Shown: positions 1 to 8,029 of the stretch, in pieces
Layout of the letters: every line of letters starts with the position of its first letter
Position numbering within the stretch: the first letter of the stretch is position 1
Source: Comamonas sp009360615
GTDB lineage: Bacteria > Pseudomonadota > Gammaproteobacteria > Burkholderiales > Burkholderiaceae_C
Reading direction: 5' to 3' (one strand)
Length of the DNA stretch: 64,000 bases
Assembly: GCF_035784015.1 (NCBI RefSeq)
Contig: NZ_JALKOW010000003.1
Program-made: the position numbers and the translations under genes
Notes under the pieces: generated by a model
The model's input: only the letters and a program-made list of their open reading frames with translations
Database searches by the model: none
What the model was told of the DNA's origin: nothing

Positions 1-456
1 GTGCTCATAGGCCGACCACAGCGTCATCACGATGCCGGGCGTGCAGAAGCCGCATTGCGAACCATGGCACTCCACCATGGCCTGCTGCACCGGATGCAGG
101 CTTTGCGGGCCTGCAGGCTTGCCGGCGCAGGCAGACTTGCCCGCGCACTGACTCTTGAGGTCTTCCACCGTGAACAGGGCCTTGCCATGCAGGCTGGGCA
201 GGAATTGAATGCAGGCATTGACGGTCTGCAGGCGCAGGCCGTTGACGGCCTGCTCGTCGCCGGCTTGGGCCAATTCGCCGATGACGACCGTGCAGGCACC
301 GCAATCGCCTTCGTTGCAGCCTTCCTTGGTGCCGGTGCAATGGGCATCCTCGCGCAGCCATTGCAGCACGGAGCGTGTGGGGTGCGGGCCTTGCACTTCC
401 ACCACCTCGCCACGGTGGAAGAAGCGTATCGGTTGAGAGTTCTGGGTGGTGCTCAT
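1..456 (-). CDS. xdhA: Xanthine dehydrogenase small subunit, N-terminal part (runs off left edge)
   Basis: The first 152 codons of the iron-sulfur/FAD subunit of xanthine dehydrogenase are present; the 3' part lies outside the window. The plant-type ferredoxin motif GCNEGDCGACT (residues about 46-56, with C40 upstream) binds the first [2Fe-2S] cluster. CGFCTPGIV near residue 137 begins the second, all-helical cluster domain typical of molybdenum hydroxylases. The family oxidises hypoxanthine and xanthine to urate together with the molybdopterin subunit XdhB, which would be expected further left. The ATG at 456 is the first start ahead of the conserved region; no strong ribosome site is visible. 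An inverted repeat at 561-590 lies in its upstream region. Confidence 0.9.
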   Translation of the reverse strand, partial: MSTTQNSQPIRFFHRGEVVEVQGPHPTRSVLQWLREDAHCTGTKEGCNEGDCGACTVVIGELAQAGDEQAVNGLRLQTVNACIQFLPSLHGKALFTVEDLKSQCAGKSACAGKPAGPQSLHPVQQAMVECHGSQCGFCTPGIVMTLWSAYEH

Positions 457-774
457 GATCGTGGGACAGGGTGAGATTGAATGCCTGCATGCAAGATGCA
501 TTCCAAACGCAGCATTCGTCAAGGTCGAAGGCTACGCCTGCAGGGGCAGCTTCTCATATGGACGCGCTCATAGGGGCTATGTAGCGCGTCATATATCCAT
601 GGCCAAAATCAAGGGAGAACCCGTACAAATCCCGGTCTCCTACGGGTAACTCCCAGGCGGCATGAGGTCCATCATGCTTCCACATCCATTGCTGACGCCG
701 CTTTTCAGGAAATGACTTCAATGGACAAACAACTTGGGCTCATTCATGGACAAGCGCCACCAGCGATCAAGCTT
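457..774. other. Intergenic region upstream of xdhA
   Basis: About 318 bases lie between the xdhA start and the 3' end of the next minus-strand gene. I see no convincing gene. The one notable structure is the inverted repeat at 561-590. Short open frames here have no recognisable protein character. Confidence 0.6.
561..590. promoter_or_regulatory. Inverted repeat, candidate operator upstream of xdhA
   Basis: Perfect 8-base arms GACGCGCT (561-568) and AGCGCGTC (583-590) are 22 bases apart centre to centre, about two helical turns. AT-rich flanks extend the symmetry imperfectly. It lies about 105 bases upstream of the xdhA start. The geometry suits a dimeric regulator, but no particular one is identified. 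Confidence 0.4.
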
Positions 775-2199
775 TCAGGCATCACCACCATCGGGAGCCG
801 GGCGCACGGGCTCATCGGCGTCGAGCTGGCTGAACACCAGCGTCGCCGCCAGCGTCATCAAAGCCACTGTCGCAAAGGTGGCGCGAATGGCCTGCATGCG
901 CTCGTCGCTGTGCGCCGGCCACATATCGCTGAAGCCCGTGAGCAAGGCTCCGGCCAGTGCCACGCCCATGCTCATGGCCAGCATCTGCACCATGGACAAC
1001 AGGCTGTTGCCGCTGCTGGCCGACTCGCCCTCCATATCCTTGAGGGTGACCGAATTCATGGCCGAGAACTGCATGGAGTTGAAGCCGCCGAAGATGAACA
1101 GCTGCACCAGCAGCAACCAGACCGGCGTTCCCGGCACCACCAGCCCGAACGAGGCCAGCATCACGGCCAGCATCACGGAGTTGACCTGCAGCACGCGCTT
1201 GTAACCGAAGCGCTGCACCGTGCGCACCGCAACACGCTTGACCAGCATGCTGCCGGTGACGGTCGCCAGCATCATCAGCCCCGCGTTCATGGGCGACATC
1301 TTGAGGCCGACCTGCAGCATCAGCGGGATCAGGAACGGCGCAGCGCCGCTGCCGAAACGGGTGAACAGATTGCCCAGCAGGCCCACGCGCAGCGATCGCA
1401 CCTTGAACAGGCCCGGTGCGAACAAGGGCTCCTCCACGCGCAGCGCATGCATCCAGTAGCTGGCCAGGCTGGCCAGGCCGAACACCATCAGAACCACCAC
1501 CAGCGCCATGCCCAGCCCCATGCCCGAGAGGCCGTCCAGCGCGATGGAAATCGCCACCATGCCGAAGGCCAGCATGGCATAGCCCGTGCCGTCAAAGCGG
1601 TGCACGGGCACGGGCGCACTGCGCGGGAACCAGCGCCAGGTGGCCCACAGCCCGATCAGGCCGACGGGTACATTGATCCAGAAGATCCAGTGCCAGCTGG
1701 CGTACTCCACCATCCAGCCGCCCAGGGTCGGCCCCAGCAGCGGCCCGACCTGGCCGGGAATGGCGATAAAGCTCATGGCGCGAATGAACTCGCCACGCGG
1801 ATAGGTTCGCAGCACGGCCAGCCGTCCCACGGGCAGCATCATGGCGCCGCCCACGCCCTGCACCACGCGCGCCGCAATCAGGAACGGCAGACTGGGCGAG
1901 AGCGCGCACAATACCGAGCCCAGCACGAACAGGCCGATTGCCCAGCCATAGACGCGCCGTGTGCCAAAGCGGTCGGCCACCCAGCCCGTGGCCGGAATCA
2001 GCATGGCCGTGGTCAGCGCATAGGCCACGATGACCGACTGCATCTTCATCGGACTCTCGCCCAGCTCGGTCGCCATGGCCGGCAAGGCCGTGTTGAGGAT
2101 GGTCGCGTCCAGCGACTGCATGAAAAAGCCTATGGCCACCAGCCACAGCAGTCTTTCTTTATGGGGGGCACTATGGTGTGCGGCGGGCATCTCACCCAT
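775..2199 (-). CDS. DHA2-type MFS multidrug efflux transporter (MdtD/HsrA-like)
   Basis: Predicted 474-residue inner-membrane drug:proton antiporter of the 14-helix DHA2 branch of the major facilitator superfamily. The first helix begins at about residue 17 (LLWLVAIGFFMQSLDATILN). The motif A loop reads GWVADRFGTRRVYG, and a proline-rich GxxxGPxxGG-type motif C (GPLLGPTLGGW) marks antiporters. Length and architecture match E. coli MdtD. The start at 2199 is chosen because GGAG lies about 6 bases upstream; the longer upstream reading has no hydrophobic or conserved content. Substrate is unknown. It stands alone, downstream of the erpA terminator, so it probably has its own promoter. Confidence 0.85.
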   Translation of the reverse strand: MGEMPAAHHSAPHKERLLWLVAIGFFMQSLDATILNTALPAMATELGESPMKMQSVIVAYALTTAMLIPATGWVADRFGTRRVYGWAIGLFVLGSVLCALSPSLPFLIAARVVQGVGGAMMLPVGRLAVLRTYPRGEFIRAMSFIAIPGQVGPLLGPTLGGWMVEYASWHWIFWINVPVGLIGLWATWRWFPRSAPVPVHRFDGTGYAMLAFGMVAISIALDGLSGMGLGMALVVVLMVFGLASLASYWMHALRVEEPLFAPGLFKVRSLRVGLLGNLFTRFGSGAAPFLIPLMLQVGLKMSPMNAGLMMLATVTGSMLVKRVAVRTVQRFGYKRVLQVNSVMLAVMLASFGLVVPGTPVWLLLVQLFIFGGFNSMQFSAMNSVTLKDMEGESASSGNSLLSMVQMLAMSMGVALAGALLTGFSDMWPAHSDERMQAIRATFATVALMTLAATLVFSQLDADEPVRPAPDGGDA

Positions 2200-2231
2200 G
2201 GGCAGCTCCGGAACAAGGCAGCACGGCCATA

Positions 2232-2262
2232 AAAAAGCCGCTGACAGGCAGCGGCTTAAGCA
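2232..2262 (-). terminator. Rho-independent terminator downstream of erpA
   Basis: Read on the minus strand, a GCCGCTG...CAGCGGC stem is followed by a run of six T. It lies about 50 bases after the erpA stop and just before the MFS gene start. Confidence 0.8.
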
Positions 2263-2311
2263 ATATGCGCAGACCAGACCCGAGCGGTCGGCGCGCAGAC
2301 CATCATCTGAA

Positions 2312-2677
2312 TCAGACCGAGAAGCTGGAGCCGCAACCGCAGGTGGTCGAGGCATTGGGGTTCTTGATCACGAACTGGGCTCCTTGCAGATCTTCCTTGT
2401 AGTCGATCTCGGCACCCACCAGATACTGATAGCTCATGGAGTCGATCAGCAGCGAGACACCGTTCTTGGTCATGGTGGTGTCGTCGTCATTGGTGATCTC
2501 GTCGAACGTGAAACCGTACTGGAAACCGGAGCAGCCGCCACCCTGCACGAAAACGCGCAGCTTCAGATCGGGATTGCCTTCTTCGGCAATCAGATCGGCC
2601 ACCTTGGCAGCAGCGCTGTCGGTGAAGACGATGGGGGAAGGCATTTCGGTGGTCGTGGTTTCAGCAACGGCGCTCAT
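2312..2677 (-). CDS. erpA: Iron-sulfur cluster insertion protein ErpA
   Basis: A-type iron-sulfur carrier of 121 residues that receives [Fe-S] clusters from the scaffold machinery and passes them to apo-enzymes in the cytoplasm. The three conserved cysteines are in GGGCSGFQYGF and the C-terminal TTCGCGSSFSV. The start at 2677 has GGAG 7 bases upstream and gives the family's usual length with a short acidic N-terminal tail; an in-frame extension to 2959 is not conserved in character. A strong terminator follows, so it appears monocistronic. Confidence 0.93.
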   Translation of the reverse strand: MSAVAETTTTEMPSPIVFTDSAAAKVADLIAEEGNPDLKLRVFVQGGGCSGFQYGFTFDEITNDDDTTMTKNGVSLLIDSMSYQYLVGAEIDYKEDLQGAQFVIKNPNASTTCGCGSSFSV

Positions 2678-2808
2678 CGCATTACTCCGTAGTTTCTTGA
2701 TTGCCTGAAATGGTACAGCAAGGGGCTCGGGAATACCGGCCGCACCGCTTTGTCGCCAGAGCAAGTGGGGGCTTTCGCAGACGCTGGACAAGTCTGCAGC
2801 CGCCCATG

Positions 2809-2846
2809 AAAAAACCGCCAGGAATTTGCATTCGAGGCGGTTTTTT
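2809..2846 (-). terminator. Terminator after rpsI (bidirectional)
   Basis: A stem AAAAAACCGCC / GGCGGTTTTTT encloses a 16-base loop. It is U-rich in both orientations and lies 46 bases beyond the rpsI stop, closing the rplM-rpsI operon. Confidence 0.85.
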
Positions 2847-2891
2847 CGTGAAAAGACTCCGCAAAGCCTTTTCTGCAGCAGGGGAAACGGA

Positions 2892-3284
2892 TTAACGCTT
2901 CGAGAACTGCTTGGCGCGGCGTGCGGAGTGCAGACCGACCTTCTTACGTTCGACTTCACGAGCGTCGCGAGTCACGAAGCCGGCTTGGCTCAGTGCAGGC
3001 TTCAGAGCTGCGTCATAGTCGATCAGGGCACGGGTGATGCCGTGACGGGTTGCACCGGCTTGACCGGATTCGCCGCCGCCATGGACGTTCACCTGAATGT
3101 CGAAAGTCTCCAGGTTCTCAGTCAGAACCAGGGGTTGCTTTGCGATCATGATGGAGGTTTCGCGACCGAAGTACTGCTGAATGTCCTTGCCATTCACAGT
3201 AATCTTGCCGGAGCCCTTCTTCAGAAACACGCGAGCGACGCTGGACTTGCGACGGCCTGTGCCATTGTTCCAATCACCAATCAT
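2892..3284 (-). CDS. rpsI: 30S ribosomal protein S9
   Basis: 130-residue S9, which reaches into the 30S P site with its basic C-terminal tail. The sequence opens with GTGRRKSSVARVFLKKGSG and ends in the hallmark S-K-R (SARRAKQFSKR), whose last residues contact P-site tRNA. The length is standard. It is 10 bases downstream of rplM on the same strand, the usual bacterial rplM-rpsI pair, and is followed by a clear terminator. Confidence 0.97.
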   Translation of the reverse strand: MIGDWNNGTGRRKSSVARVFLKKGSGKITVNGKDIQQYFGRETSIMIAKQPLVLTENLETFDIQVNVHGGGESGQAGATRHGITRALIDYDAALKPALSQAGFVTRDAREVERKKVGLHSARRAKQFSKR

Positions 3285-3294
3285 CTAGGTCTCC

Positions 3295-3723
3295 TTAGAT
3301 TTCCAGAGCCTTAGGCTGCTGTGCGGTATGGGGGTGCTCAGCACCGCCGTAAACCTTCAGCTTCTTGATCATGGCGTAGCCCAGAGGACCCTTGGGCAGC
3401 ATGCCCTTGACGGCCTTCTCGAGCGCACGGCCAGGGAACTTGGCTTGCAGGTCGCGGAAGTTGGTGGCAGTGATGCCGCCGGGGAAACCGGAGTGACGGT
3501 AGTACACCTTGTCCAGGTTCTTGGTGCCAGTGACCTTGAGCTTGGAGGCGTTGATGATGACGATGTAGTCACCGGTGTCAACGTGAGGTGTGTAAATGGC
3601 CTTGTGCTTGCCGCGCAGACGGAGTGCCACTTCGCTGGCGACACGTCCGAGCACCTTATCGGTGGCGTCAATCACAAACCACTCGTGTTGCACCTCAGCG
3701 GGCTTTGCGCTGAATGTAGACAT
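3295..3723 (-). CDS. rplM: 50S ribosomal protein L13
   Basis: 142-residue L13, an early assembly protein of the large subunit. Recognisable segments are the N-terminal MSTFSAKPAEV, DATDKVLGRVAS, the signature LRGKHKAIYTPHVDTGDYIV, and KAVKGMLPKGPLG. The length is exactly typical. It is the first gene of the rplM-rpsI operon; a TATAAT-like -10 at 3892-3897 on the minus strand gives a leader of about 165 bases that could hold autogenous control, though no known leader fold was recognised. Confidence 0.97.
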   Translation of the reverse strand: MSTFSAKPAEVQHEWFVIDATDKVLGRVASEVALRLRGKHKAIYTPHVDTGDYIVIINASKLKVTGTKNLDKVYYRHSGFPGGITATNFRDLQAKFPGRALEKAVKGMLPKGPLGYAMIKKLKVYGGAEHPHTAQQPKALEI

Positions 3724-4055
3724 GAGTTTTCTCTTTCAAGAAGGTTTGGCGGTCCCTTTTCCGCGGTCGGTGCTTCTTCTTGAAAAAGACAGGTCTTTTA
3801 AAGGAAGCCTCTTAGGCGGGGTTACTCGGGCCCATTTAAACTCGGCCCAAGCCTTCGCCGCGGGAACCATAAAATCGCTGCGAAGCCCGCCATTATACAA
3901 AAACGCCAGAATCTGCGTGTTTTCGTGCAGCAGCCTGTGGTGAAACAGCCTCCAGGGCCTGTTTTCCTCTCTGCACCCAGGCGCCGACAGCCTTTAAAGA
4001 CCACAGGGTAAAAAGTGCTGTTCCCCTCTTGCCCTGCTGGTTACCATCCATCTCT
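3724..4055. other. Divergent intergenic region rplM / rlmJ
   Basis: 332 bases without a gene separate rplM (minus) from rlmJ (plus). It holds the rplM leader and the -10 candidate at 3892-3897. No other structure stands out. Confidence 0.6.
3892..3897 (-). promoter_or_regulatory. Candidate -10 element for rplM-rpsI
   Basis: On the minus strand the hexamer is a perfect TATAAT, preceded by a T-rich stretch. The -35 region is weak at 17-18 base spacing. It is about 170 bases upstream of rplM. Confidence 0.5.
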
Positions 4056-4922
4056 ATGTTCAGTTACCGCCACGCCTTCCATGCAGGCAATCACGCCGAT
4101 GTGCTCAAGCACACCGTTCTGATTGCCACCGTGCAATACCTCACGCAAAAAGAGGCTGCGCTGACGGTGCTCGACACCCACGGCGGAGCCGGCCTGTACC
4201 GCCTGGACGGCGACTACGCCAGCAAGAGCGGCGAGGCCGAAGAAGGCGTGCTGCGTCTGGCTGCCGCCAAGGAGGAAGAGCTGGCCCCGGTGCTGCAGGA
4301 CTACCTGCAGATGGTGCGCCGCTTCAACCAGGGCAATGCCATCCGCAACTACCCCGGCTCGCCCTTCATCTCCCAGGCGCTGCTGCGCGGTCACGATCGC
4401 CTCAAGGCCTTCGAGCTGCACCCCACCGACATGCGCTCGCTGACCGGCAACATGGCCCAGCTGGAAGTGCGGCGCCAGGTCGCCATCCTGCACGAGGACG
4501 GCTTTGAAGGTGTGAAGAAATTCCTGCCTCCACCCTCGCGCCGCGCATTGCTGCTCTGCGATCCCAGCTATGAACTGAAGAGCGACTATGGTCGTGTGCT
4601 GGACATGGTGGCGGACAGCCTCAAGCGCTTCCCTACCGGCACTTACGCCGTCTGGTACCCCATCATCCCGCGCCCCGAGGCCCATGACCTGCCCAAGCGG
4701 CTCAAGACCATGGCCACCAAGGCCGGCAAGAGCTGGCTGCATGCCACGCTCACGGTCAAGAGCAACAAGACCTCGGAGCGCGGCGGCCTGCCCGCCAGCG
4801 GCATGTTCCTGATCAATCCGCCGTTCAGTCTCAAGGAGCAGCTCAAGCCCGCCATGCCGCAGCTGGTCAAGCTGCTGGGTCAGGACAGCAATGCTGGATT
4901 CACGCTGGAGTCGGGTGGCTGA
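4056..4922 (+). CDS. rlmJ: 23S rRNA (adenine(2030)-N6)-methyltransferase RlmJ
   Basis: Predicted 288-residue SAM-dependent methyltransferase that modifies A2030 of 23S rRNA. The N-terminus MFSYRHAFHAGNHADVLKH is diagnostic for the family (YhiR/ComJ). The catalytic tetrad, DPPY in most family members, reads DPSY here at D169 (LLLCDPSYELKSDY). E. coli RlmJ is slightly shorter (280). The start at 4056 is chosen over the upstream ATG at 4029 because family conservation begins there. It is convergent with rlpA and appears to be a single gene. Confidence 0.9.
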   Translation: MFSYRHAFHAGNHADVLKHTVLIATVQYLTQKEAALTVLDTHGGAGLYRLDGDYASKSGEAEEGVLRLAAAKEEELAPVLQDYLQMVRRFNQGNAIRNYPGSPFISQALLRGHDRLKAFELHPTDMRSLTGNMAQLEVRRQVAILHEDGFEGVKKFLPPPSRRALLLCDPSYELKSDYGRVLDMVADSLKRFPTGTYAVWYPIIPRPEAHDLPKRLKTMATKAGKSWLHATLTVKSNKTSERGGLPASGMFLINPPFSLKEQLKPAMPQLVKLLGQDSNAGFTLESGG

Positions 4923-5035
4923 TTGCGTCCGCCAGGGCGCTGAATACCGTTGCTGGTGGCCGAGCACGGCCCATGCCAGGGCGAGCCGCCCTGCTCCTTG
5001 CTGGGCCGGCTGGCGCCCGTTGCGCGCTGTGCAGC

Positions 5036-5779
5036 TCAGCGTTTTCGCCTGGAGGTCTGGGACACCTTGCGCGTGGGCTGATGTGCCGACGCGGCGCGCG
5101 TCTTGGCGGCGGCAGCGCCCTGCGCCACGCTGGGGTGACGCTTTCGGCTCGATGCGTTGAGCGTGGCCGGGCACTCGTCCTCATCGGCATCCAGCTGCCA
5201 CAGTTCCACAGGCTTGATACCCAGGCCCAGCATGCCCAGCTCCTGGGCCGCAGCCTTGCTCAGGTCGATGACACGGCCGGGCGCAAAGGGACCACGGTCA
5301 TTGATACGCACCACCACGCTCTTGCCGGTGACGGAGCTGCGCACGCACACGCGCGTTCCGAAAGGCAGGGTCTTGTGCGCCGCCGTCAAATCCATGCTGT
5401 CAAAGCGCTCGCCGCTGGCGGTCTTGCGCCCATGAAACTGCTCGCCATACCAGGAGGCCAGCCCCGCCTGGTCGCTTTCACGCGGGGGGCTCAGCTCGTA
5501 CTTGTTACTGTCTTCGGGCAGGTCTGCCTTGTCGGCATCCGCAGGCTTGTTGGCCTTGACGCCCAGGCCTTTGTCCCGATAGTTGCTGCGCGCATAGGCA
5601 TCGGGCAGCAGGGGCGCGGAGACACTGGCCGGCGCGCCCTTCTTTCGGGGCTGGCTCTGAACGACGGGGGCCTGTTCCTCGGGCTTCTCTGGCAGCGGAG
5701 CACAGCCGGCCATGGTCGCGGTAACGACGGCAAGACCTATCCACTGACAACAACGCAGGCGCCAAAATTTCGGTTGCAC
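5036..5779 (-). CDS. rlpA: Septal ring lytic transglycosylase RlpA family lipoprotein
   Basis: 247-residue lipoprotein with a GTG start; AGGAG lies about 9 bases upstream. The signal peptide ends in a lipobox (TMAG before C26). A long linker leads to the double-psi beta-barrel domain, residues about 100-190: GLASWYGEQFHGRKTASGERF, then AAHKTLPFGTRV, VRINDRGPF and IDLSKAAAQELG. The aspartate of the NDRGP segment is the expected catalytic acid. RlpA enzymes cleave peptidoglycan lacking stem peptides at the septum. No SPOR domain is present; a basic tail rich in Arg, Lys and Ser replaces it. It is downstream of metF but separated by a GC hairpin. Confidence 0.85.
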   Translation of the reverse strand: MQPKFWRLRCCQWIGLAVVTATMAGCAPLPEKPEEQAPVVQSQPRKKGAPASVSAPLLPDAYARSNYRDKGLGVKANKPADADKADLPEDSNKYELSPPRESDQAGLASWYGEQFHGRKTASGERFDSMDLTAAHKTLPFGTRVCVRSSVTGKSVVVRINDRGPFAPGRVIDLSKAAAQELGMLGLGIKPVELWQLDADEDECPATLNASSRKRHPSVAQGAAAAKTRAASAHQPTRKVSQTSRRKR

Positions 5780-5821
5780 GGGCGCAATCTCCTTGAAAGC
5801 TCAAGTGAGAGCCGCCCAAGA

Positions 5822-5840
5822 CCGGCCGCCTCGCGGCCGG
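5822..5840 (-). terminator. GC-rich hairpin between metF and rlpA
   Basis: A perfect 8-base stem CCGGCCGC / GCGGCCGG with a 3-base loop lies 12 bases past the metF stop on the minus strand. There is no clear T tract, so termination may be partial or it may be a 3'-end stabiliser. Confidence 0.45.
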
Positions 5841-5852
5841 CAAGCTTTTGGC

Positions 5853-6680
5853 TTACAGACCCAGACGGTCGCAGATCTCCAGAGTGGCGACGCTCTGGTT
5901 CATCGTATAGAAGTGCAGCCCGGGAGCGCCCTGGCTGCGCAACTGCTCGCATAGATGGGTCACGACATCCAGACCGAACGCACGAATGGACGCGGTGTCA
6001 TCTCCGAACGCCTGCAGACGCAGACGAATCCAGCGCGGAATCTCGGCACCACATGCATCCGAGAAGCGCATCAGCTGCGTAGAGCTGGTAATCGGCATGA
6101 TTCCCGGCACGACCGGCACGTCGAGCCCCAGGGCCTTCACCTCATCGACAAAGCGCATGTATGCGTCGGCATTGTAGAAGTATTGCGTGATGGCGGAATC
6201 TGCACCAGCGCGCACTTTAGCAACAAATGCGTCCAGATCGCTGCGAGGGGACTTTGCTTGGGGGTGAGTTTCGGGATAAGCGGCCACTTCGATGTGAAAC
6301 CAGTCACCAAACTCCTTTCGAACGAATGCCACCAGATCGCTGGCGTAATGGAACTCACCGCCCAGTCCGTAGCCACTGGGCAGGTCACCCCGCAAGGCGA
6401 CGATGCGCTTGACGCCCATGGCCTTGAGTTCGTTCAGCTCTGCGCGCACTTTTTCATGCGTGGCTCCGATGCAGGAGAAATGCGAGGCAGCGTCCACGCC
6501 CTCGTTCTGGATGTCTCGCACCATGGTGAAGGTGCCAGCCTGGGTCGATCCGCCCGCACCATAGGTCACGGAGCAGAACTCGGGCCTGCGCGCATACAGG
6601 GCCTGGCGCACGCCCACATGCTTGGCAGCGCCTTCGGGCGTCTTGGTGGGGAAAAACTCGAAGCTGACGGGAAAGCTCAT
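5853..6680 (-). CDS. metF: Methylenetetrahydrofolate reductase
   Basis: Predicted 275-residue FAD enzyme that reduces 5,10-methylene-THF to 5-methyl-THF, the methyl donor for homocysteine remethylation. Family segments are VSFEFFPTKTPEG at the N-terminus, FCSVTYGAGGST, GVKRIVALRGDLP, EVAAYPETHPQ, ITQYFYNAD and VPGIMPITS. The start at 6680 fits Burkholderiales homologues; an ATG at 6710 adds ten residues and cannot be excluded. It is third in the ahcY-tlyA-metF direction of transcription. With ahcY it closes the methyl cycle, so control by the SAH riboswitch at 9783-9874 is plausible if transcripts read through. Confidence 0.94.
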   Translation of the reverse strand: MSFPVSFEFFPTKTPEGAAKHVGVRQALYARRPEFCSVTYGAGGSTQAGTFTMVRDIQNEGVDAASHFSCIGATHEKVRAELNELKAMGVKRIVALRGDLPSGYGLGGEFHYASDLVAFVRKEFGDWFHIEVAAYPETHPQAKSPRSDLDAFVAKVRAGADSAITQYFYNADAYMRFVDEVKALGLDVPVVPGIMPITSSTQLMRFSDACGAEIPRWIRLRLQAFGDDTASIRAFGLDVVTHLCEQLRSQGAPGLHFYTMNQSVATLEICDRLGL

Positions 6681-6715
6681 GGCGGTCTGTGTCTCTGAAT
6701 CCTGGGTCATGGACG

Positions 6716-6737
6716 GGCACCGAAGGCTCGGTGCCCG
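6716..6737 (-). other. Stem-loop between tlyA and metF
   Basis: GGGCACCGA pairs with TCGGTGCCC around a 4-base loop, a 9-base perfect stem just ahead of the metF start region. No T tract follows, so it looks like an intercistronic processing or attenuation hairpin rather than a full terminator. Confidence 0.5.
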
Positions 6738-6749
6738 CCACGCTTTTGT

Positions 6750-6795
6750 GCTCAACGCTCGTTGCGCTTTTTGCTCAACGCTCGTTGCGCTTTTT
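6750..6795. repeat. 23-bp perfect tandem duplication at the tlyA 3' end
   Basis: Two adjacent identical 23-base units, 6750-6772 and 6773-6795. The right unit encodes the last six residues and stop of tlyA (KKRNER then TGA). The left unit, outside the gene, repeats the same codons including the stop in the same phase of the unit. Confidence 0.9.
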
Positions 6796-7971
6796 CTGCT
6801 TGCTGCGCGCCGGGCCGGGCTGGCCAAAACTGGCGACCTCAGGGTCTTCATAGAGCTCCTGCTTGGCACGCTGCGCCTTGATCTCGGCACGCGAAGGGCG
6901 CTTGGCAGCCGCCTTGACGGCAGGCCTGGCCTGCGCCGCCTCGTCTGCAACGACGGGGGCCGGAGCCTTGACTTCAGCGCCCTGCTGCGCCCAGACAAAG
7001 AATTCGTGATTGCCGTCGCCGCCTTCTATCGGCGAGTCCAGCCACTGCTTGACGCTCAGCCCCAGATCGCCGAGGCAGTCGCGAATGCGCTTCTCGACCT
7101 CGGCGTACAGTGCCGAGTCACGCACAATGCCGCCCTTGCCGATCTGGCCGGGCTGCAACTCGAACTGGGGCTTGACCAGCATCAGCAACTGGCCGTGGGG
7201 CTTGAGCAGCTGCACCACGGCAGGCAGCACCAGGGTCAGCGAGATAAAGGACAGATCGCCAGTCACGAAATCGAAGGCCGGGCTGATGTCGATATTCTCG
7301 GTGCCAGGCTTGCGGCGCAGCTCCACCGGAGCCAGACCTTCGGCGCGGGCCTTGGCCTTGGCGGCGCGCTCGGCCTTGAAGCTCTCGACATCCTGCTCCT
7401 TGGCATCGTCGCTGTCGTCATAGTCCTCATCGACCTGACCGCCGTTGCGCATCCAGGCATAGGGCGCGATGGGCTGGGTATCGTTGTCCTCTTCTTCCTC
7501 GATGACTTCGCACAGTGCCTCGTCGCAGGCCTTTTCGAGCAGCTCGGGCGTCAGCGCGCGGGCGTTGAAGCCCTCGACGCAGACCACGCGTTCGTCGTTC
7601 TTCAGGCGCTCGTGCAACTGGCCATGGCCCACGTCGATGCCGATGACCTGGGCCGCACCGGCCTGCAGCAGGCAATCGGTGAAGCCGCCTGTGCTCTGGC
7701 CCACGTCCAGGCAGCGCAGGCCCTTGACGCTCAGCCCGGTCGCCGCCAGCGCGCCCTCGAGCTTGAGTCCGCCGCGCGAGATGTATTTGGCCTCGGCGGC
7801 ATCCAGCAGCTGCAGCTCGGCACCGGCAGGAATGTCATCGCCGTTCTTGGCCACCTTCTTCCAGGGCGCCAGCGGCGTCAGCCGCCACTCCACACCCGAG
7901 GCAATCAGGCGCTGGGCCTGGGAACGGGTGGCAGCATGACCTGCTTCAACCAGAAAAACATCTGCGCGCAT
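6775..7971 (-). CDS. tlyA: TlyA family rRNA 2'-O-methyltransferase with acidic insertion
   Basis: 398-residue S4-domain plus FtsJ-like methyltransferase; the family 2'-O-methylates cytidines of rRNA. The N-terminal S4 RNA-binding part is MRADVFLVEAGHAATRSQAQRLI, and YISRGGLKLEGAL leads into the SAM site LDVGQSTGGFTDCLL. GDLSFISLTLVLP and LLMLVKPQFE are core strands, and GGDGNHEFFVW closes the fold. Usual length is about 250-270. The excess is an acidic, Lys/Ala-rich insert at about 170-235 (EEEEDNDTQ onward) and a basic C-terminal tail of about 60 residues. The start at 7971 precedes the conserved MRADV; the longer upstream reading runs through a repeat. Confidence 0.88.
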   Translation of the reverse strand: MRADVFLVEAGHAATRSQAQRLIASGVEWRLTPLAPWKKVAKNGDDIPAGAELQLLDAAEAKYISRGGLKLEGALAATGLSVKGLRCLDVGQSTGGFTDCLLQAGAAQVIGIDVGHGQLHERLKNDERVVCVEGFNARALTPELLEKACDEALCEVIEEEEDNDTQPIAPYAWMRNGGQVDEDYDDSDDAKEQDVESFKAERAAKAKARAEGLAPVELRRKPGTENIDISPAFDFVTGDLSFISLTLVLPAVVQLLKPHGQLLMLVKPQFELQPGQIGKGGIVRDSALYAEVEKRIRDCLGDLGLSVKQWLDSPIEGGDGNHEFFVWAQQGAEVKAPAPVVADEAAQARPAVKAAAKRPSRAEIKAQRAKQELYEDPEVASFGQPGPARSKQKKRNER

Positions 7972-8029
7972 CGCGTCGCTTCCTTTGAAATCAACCGCAG
8001 CCAGACGCTGCAGGCAAGAGAATCTTTTT

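Noticed and set aside
446..649. 67-codon plus-strand frame over the xdhA upstream region
   Set aside because: Overlaps the xdhA start and a likely operator; no ribosome site.
712..2232. 506-codon plus-strand open frame opposite the MFS gene
   Set aside because: Rich in His, Gln, Arg and Ala with no domain pattern; it is the antisense shadow of a clear membrane transporter in GC-rich DNA.
3724..3890. Possible ribosomal-protein leader motif ahead of rplM
   Set aside because: Imperfect inverted segments exist, but I could not match a known L13 or S9 leader structure; a covariance scan would be needed.
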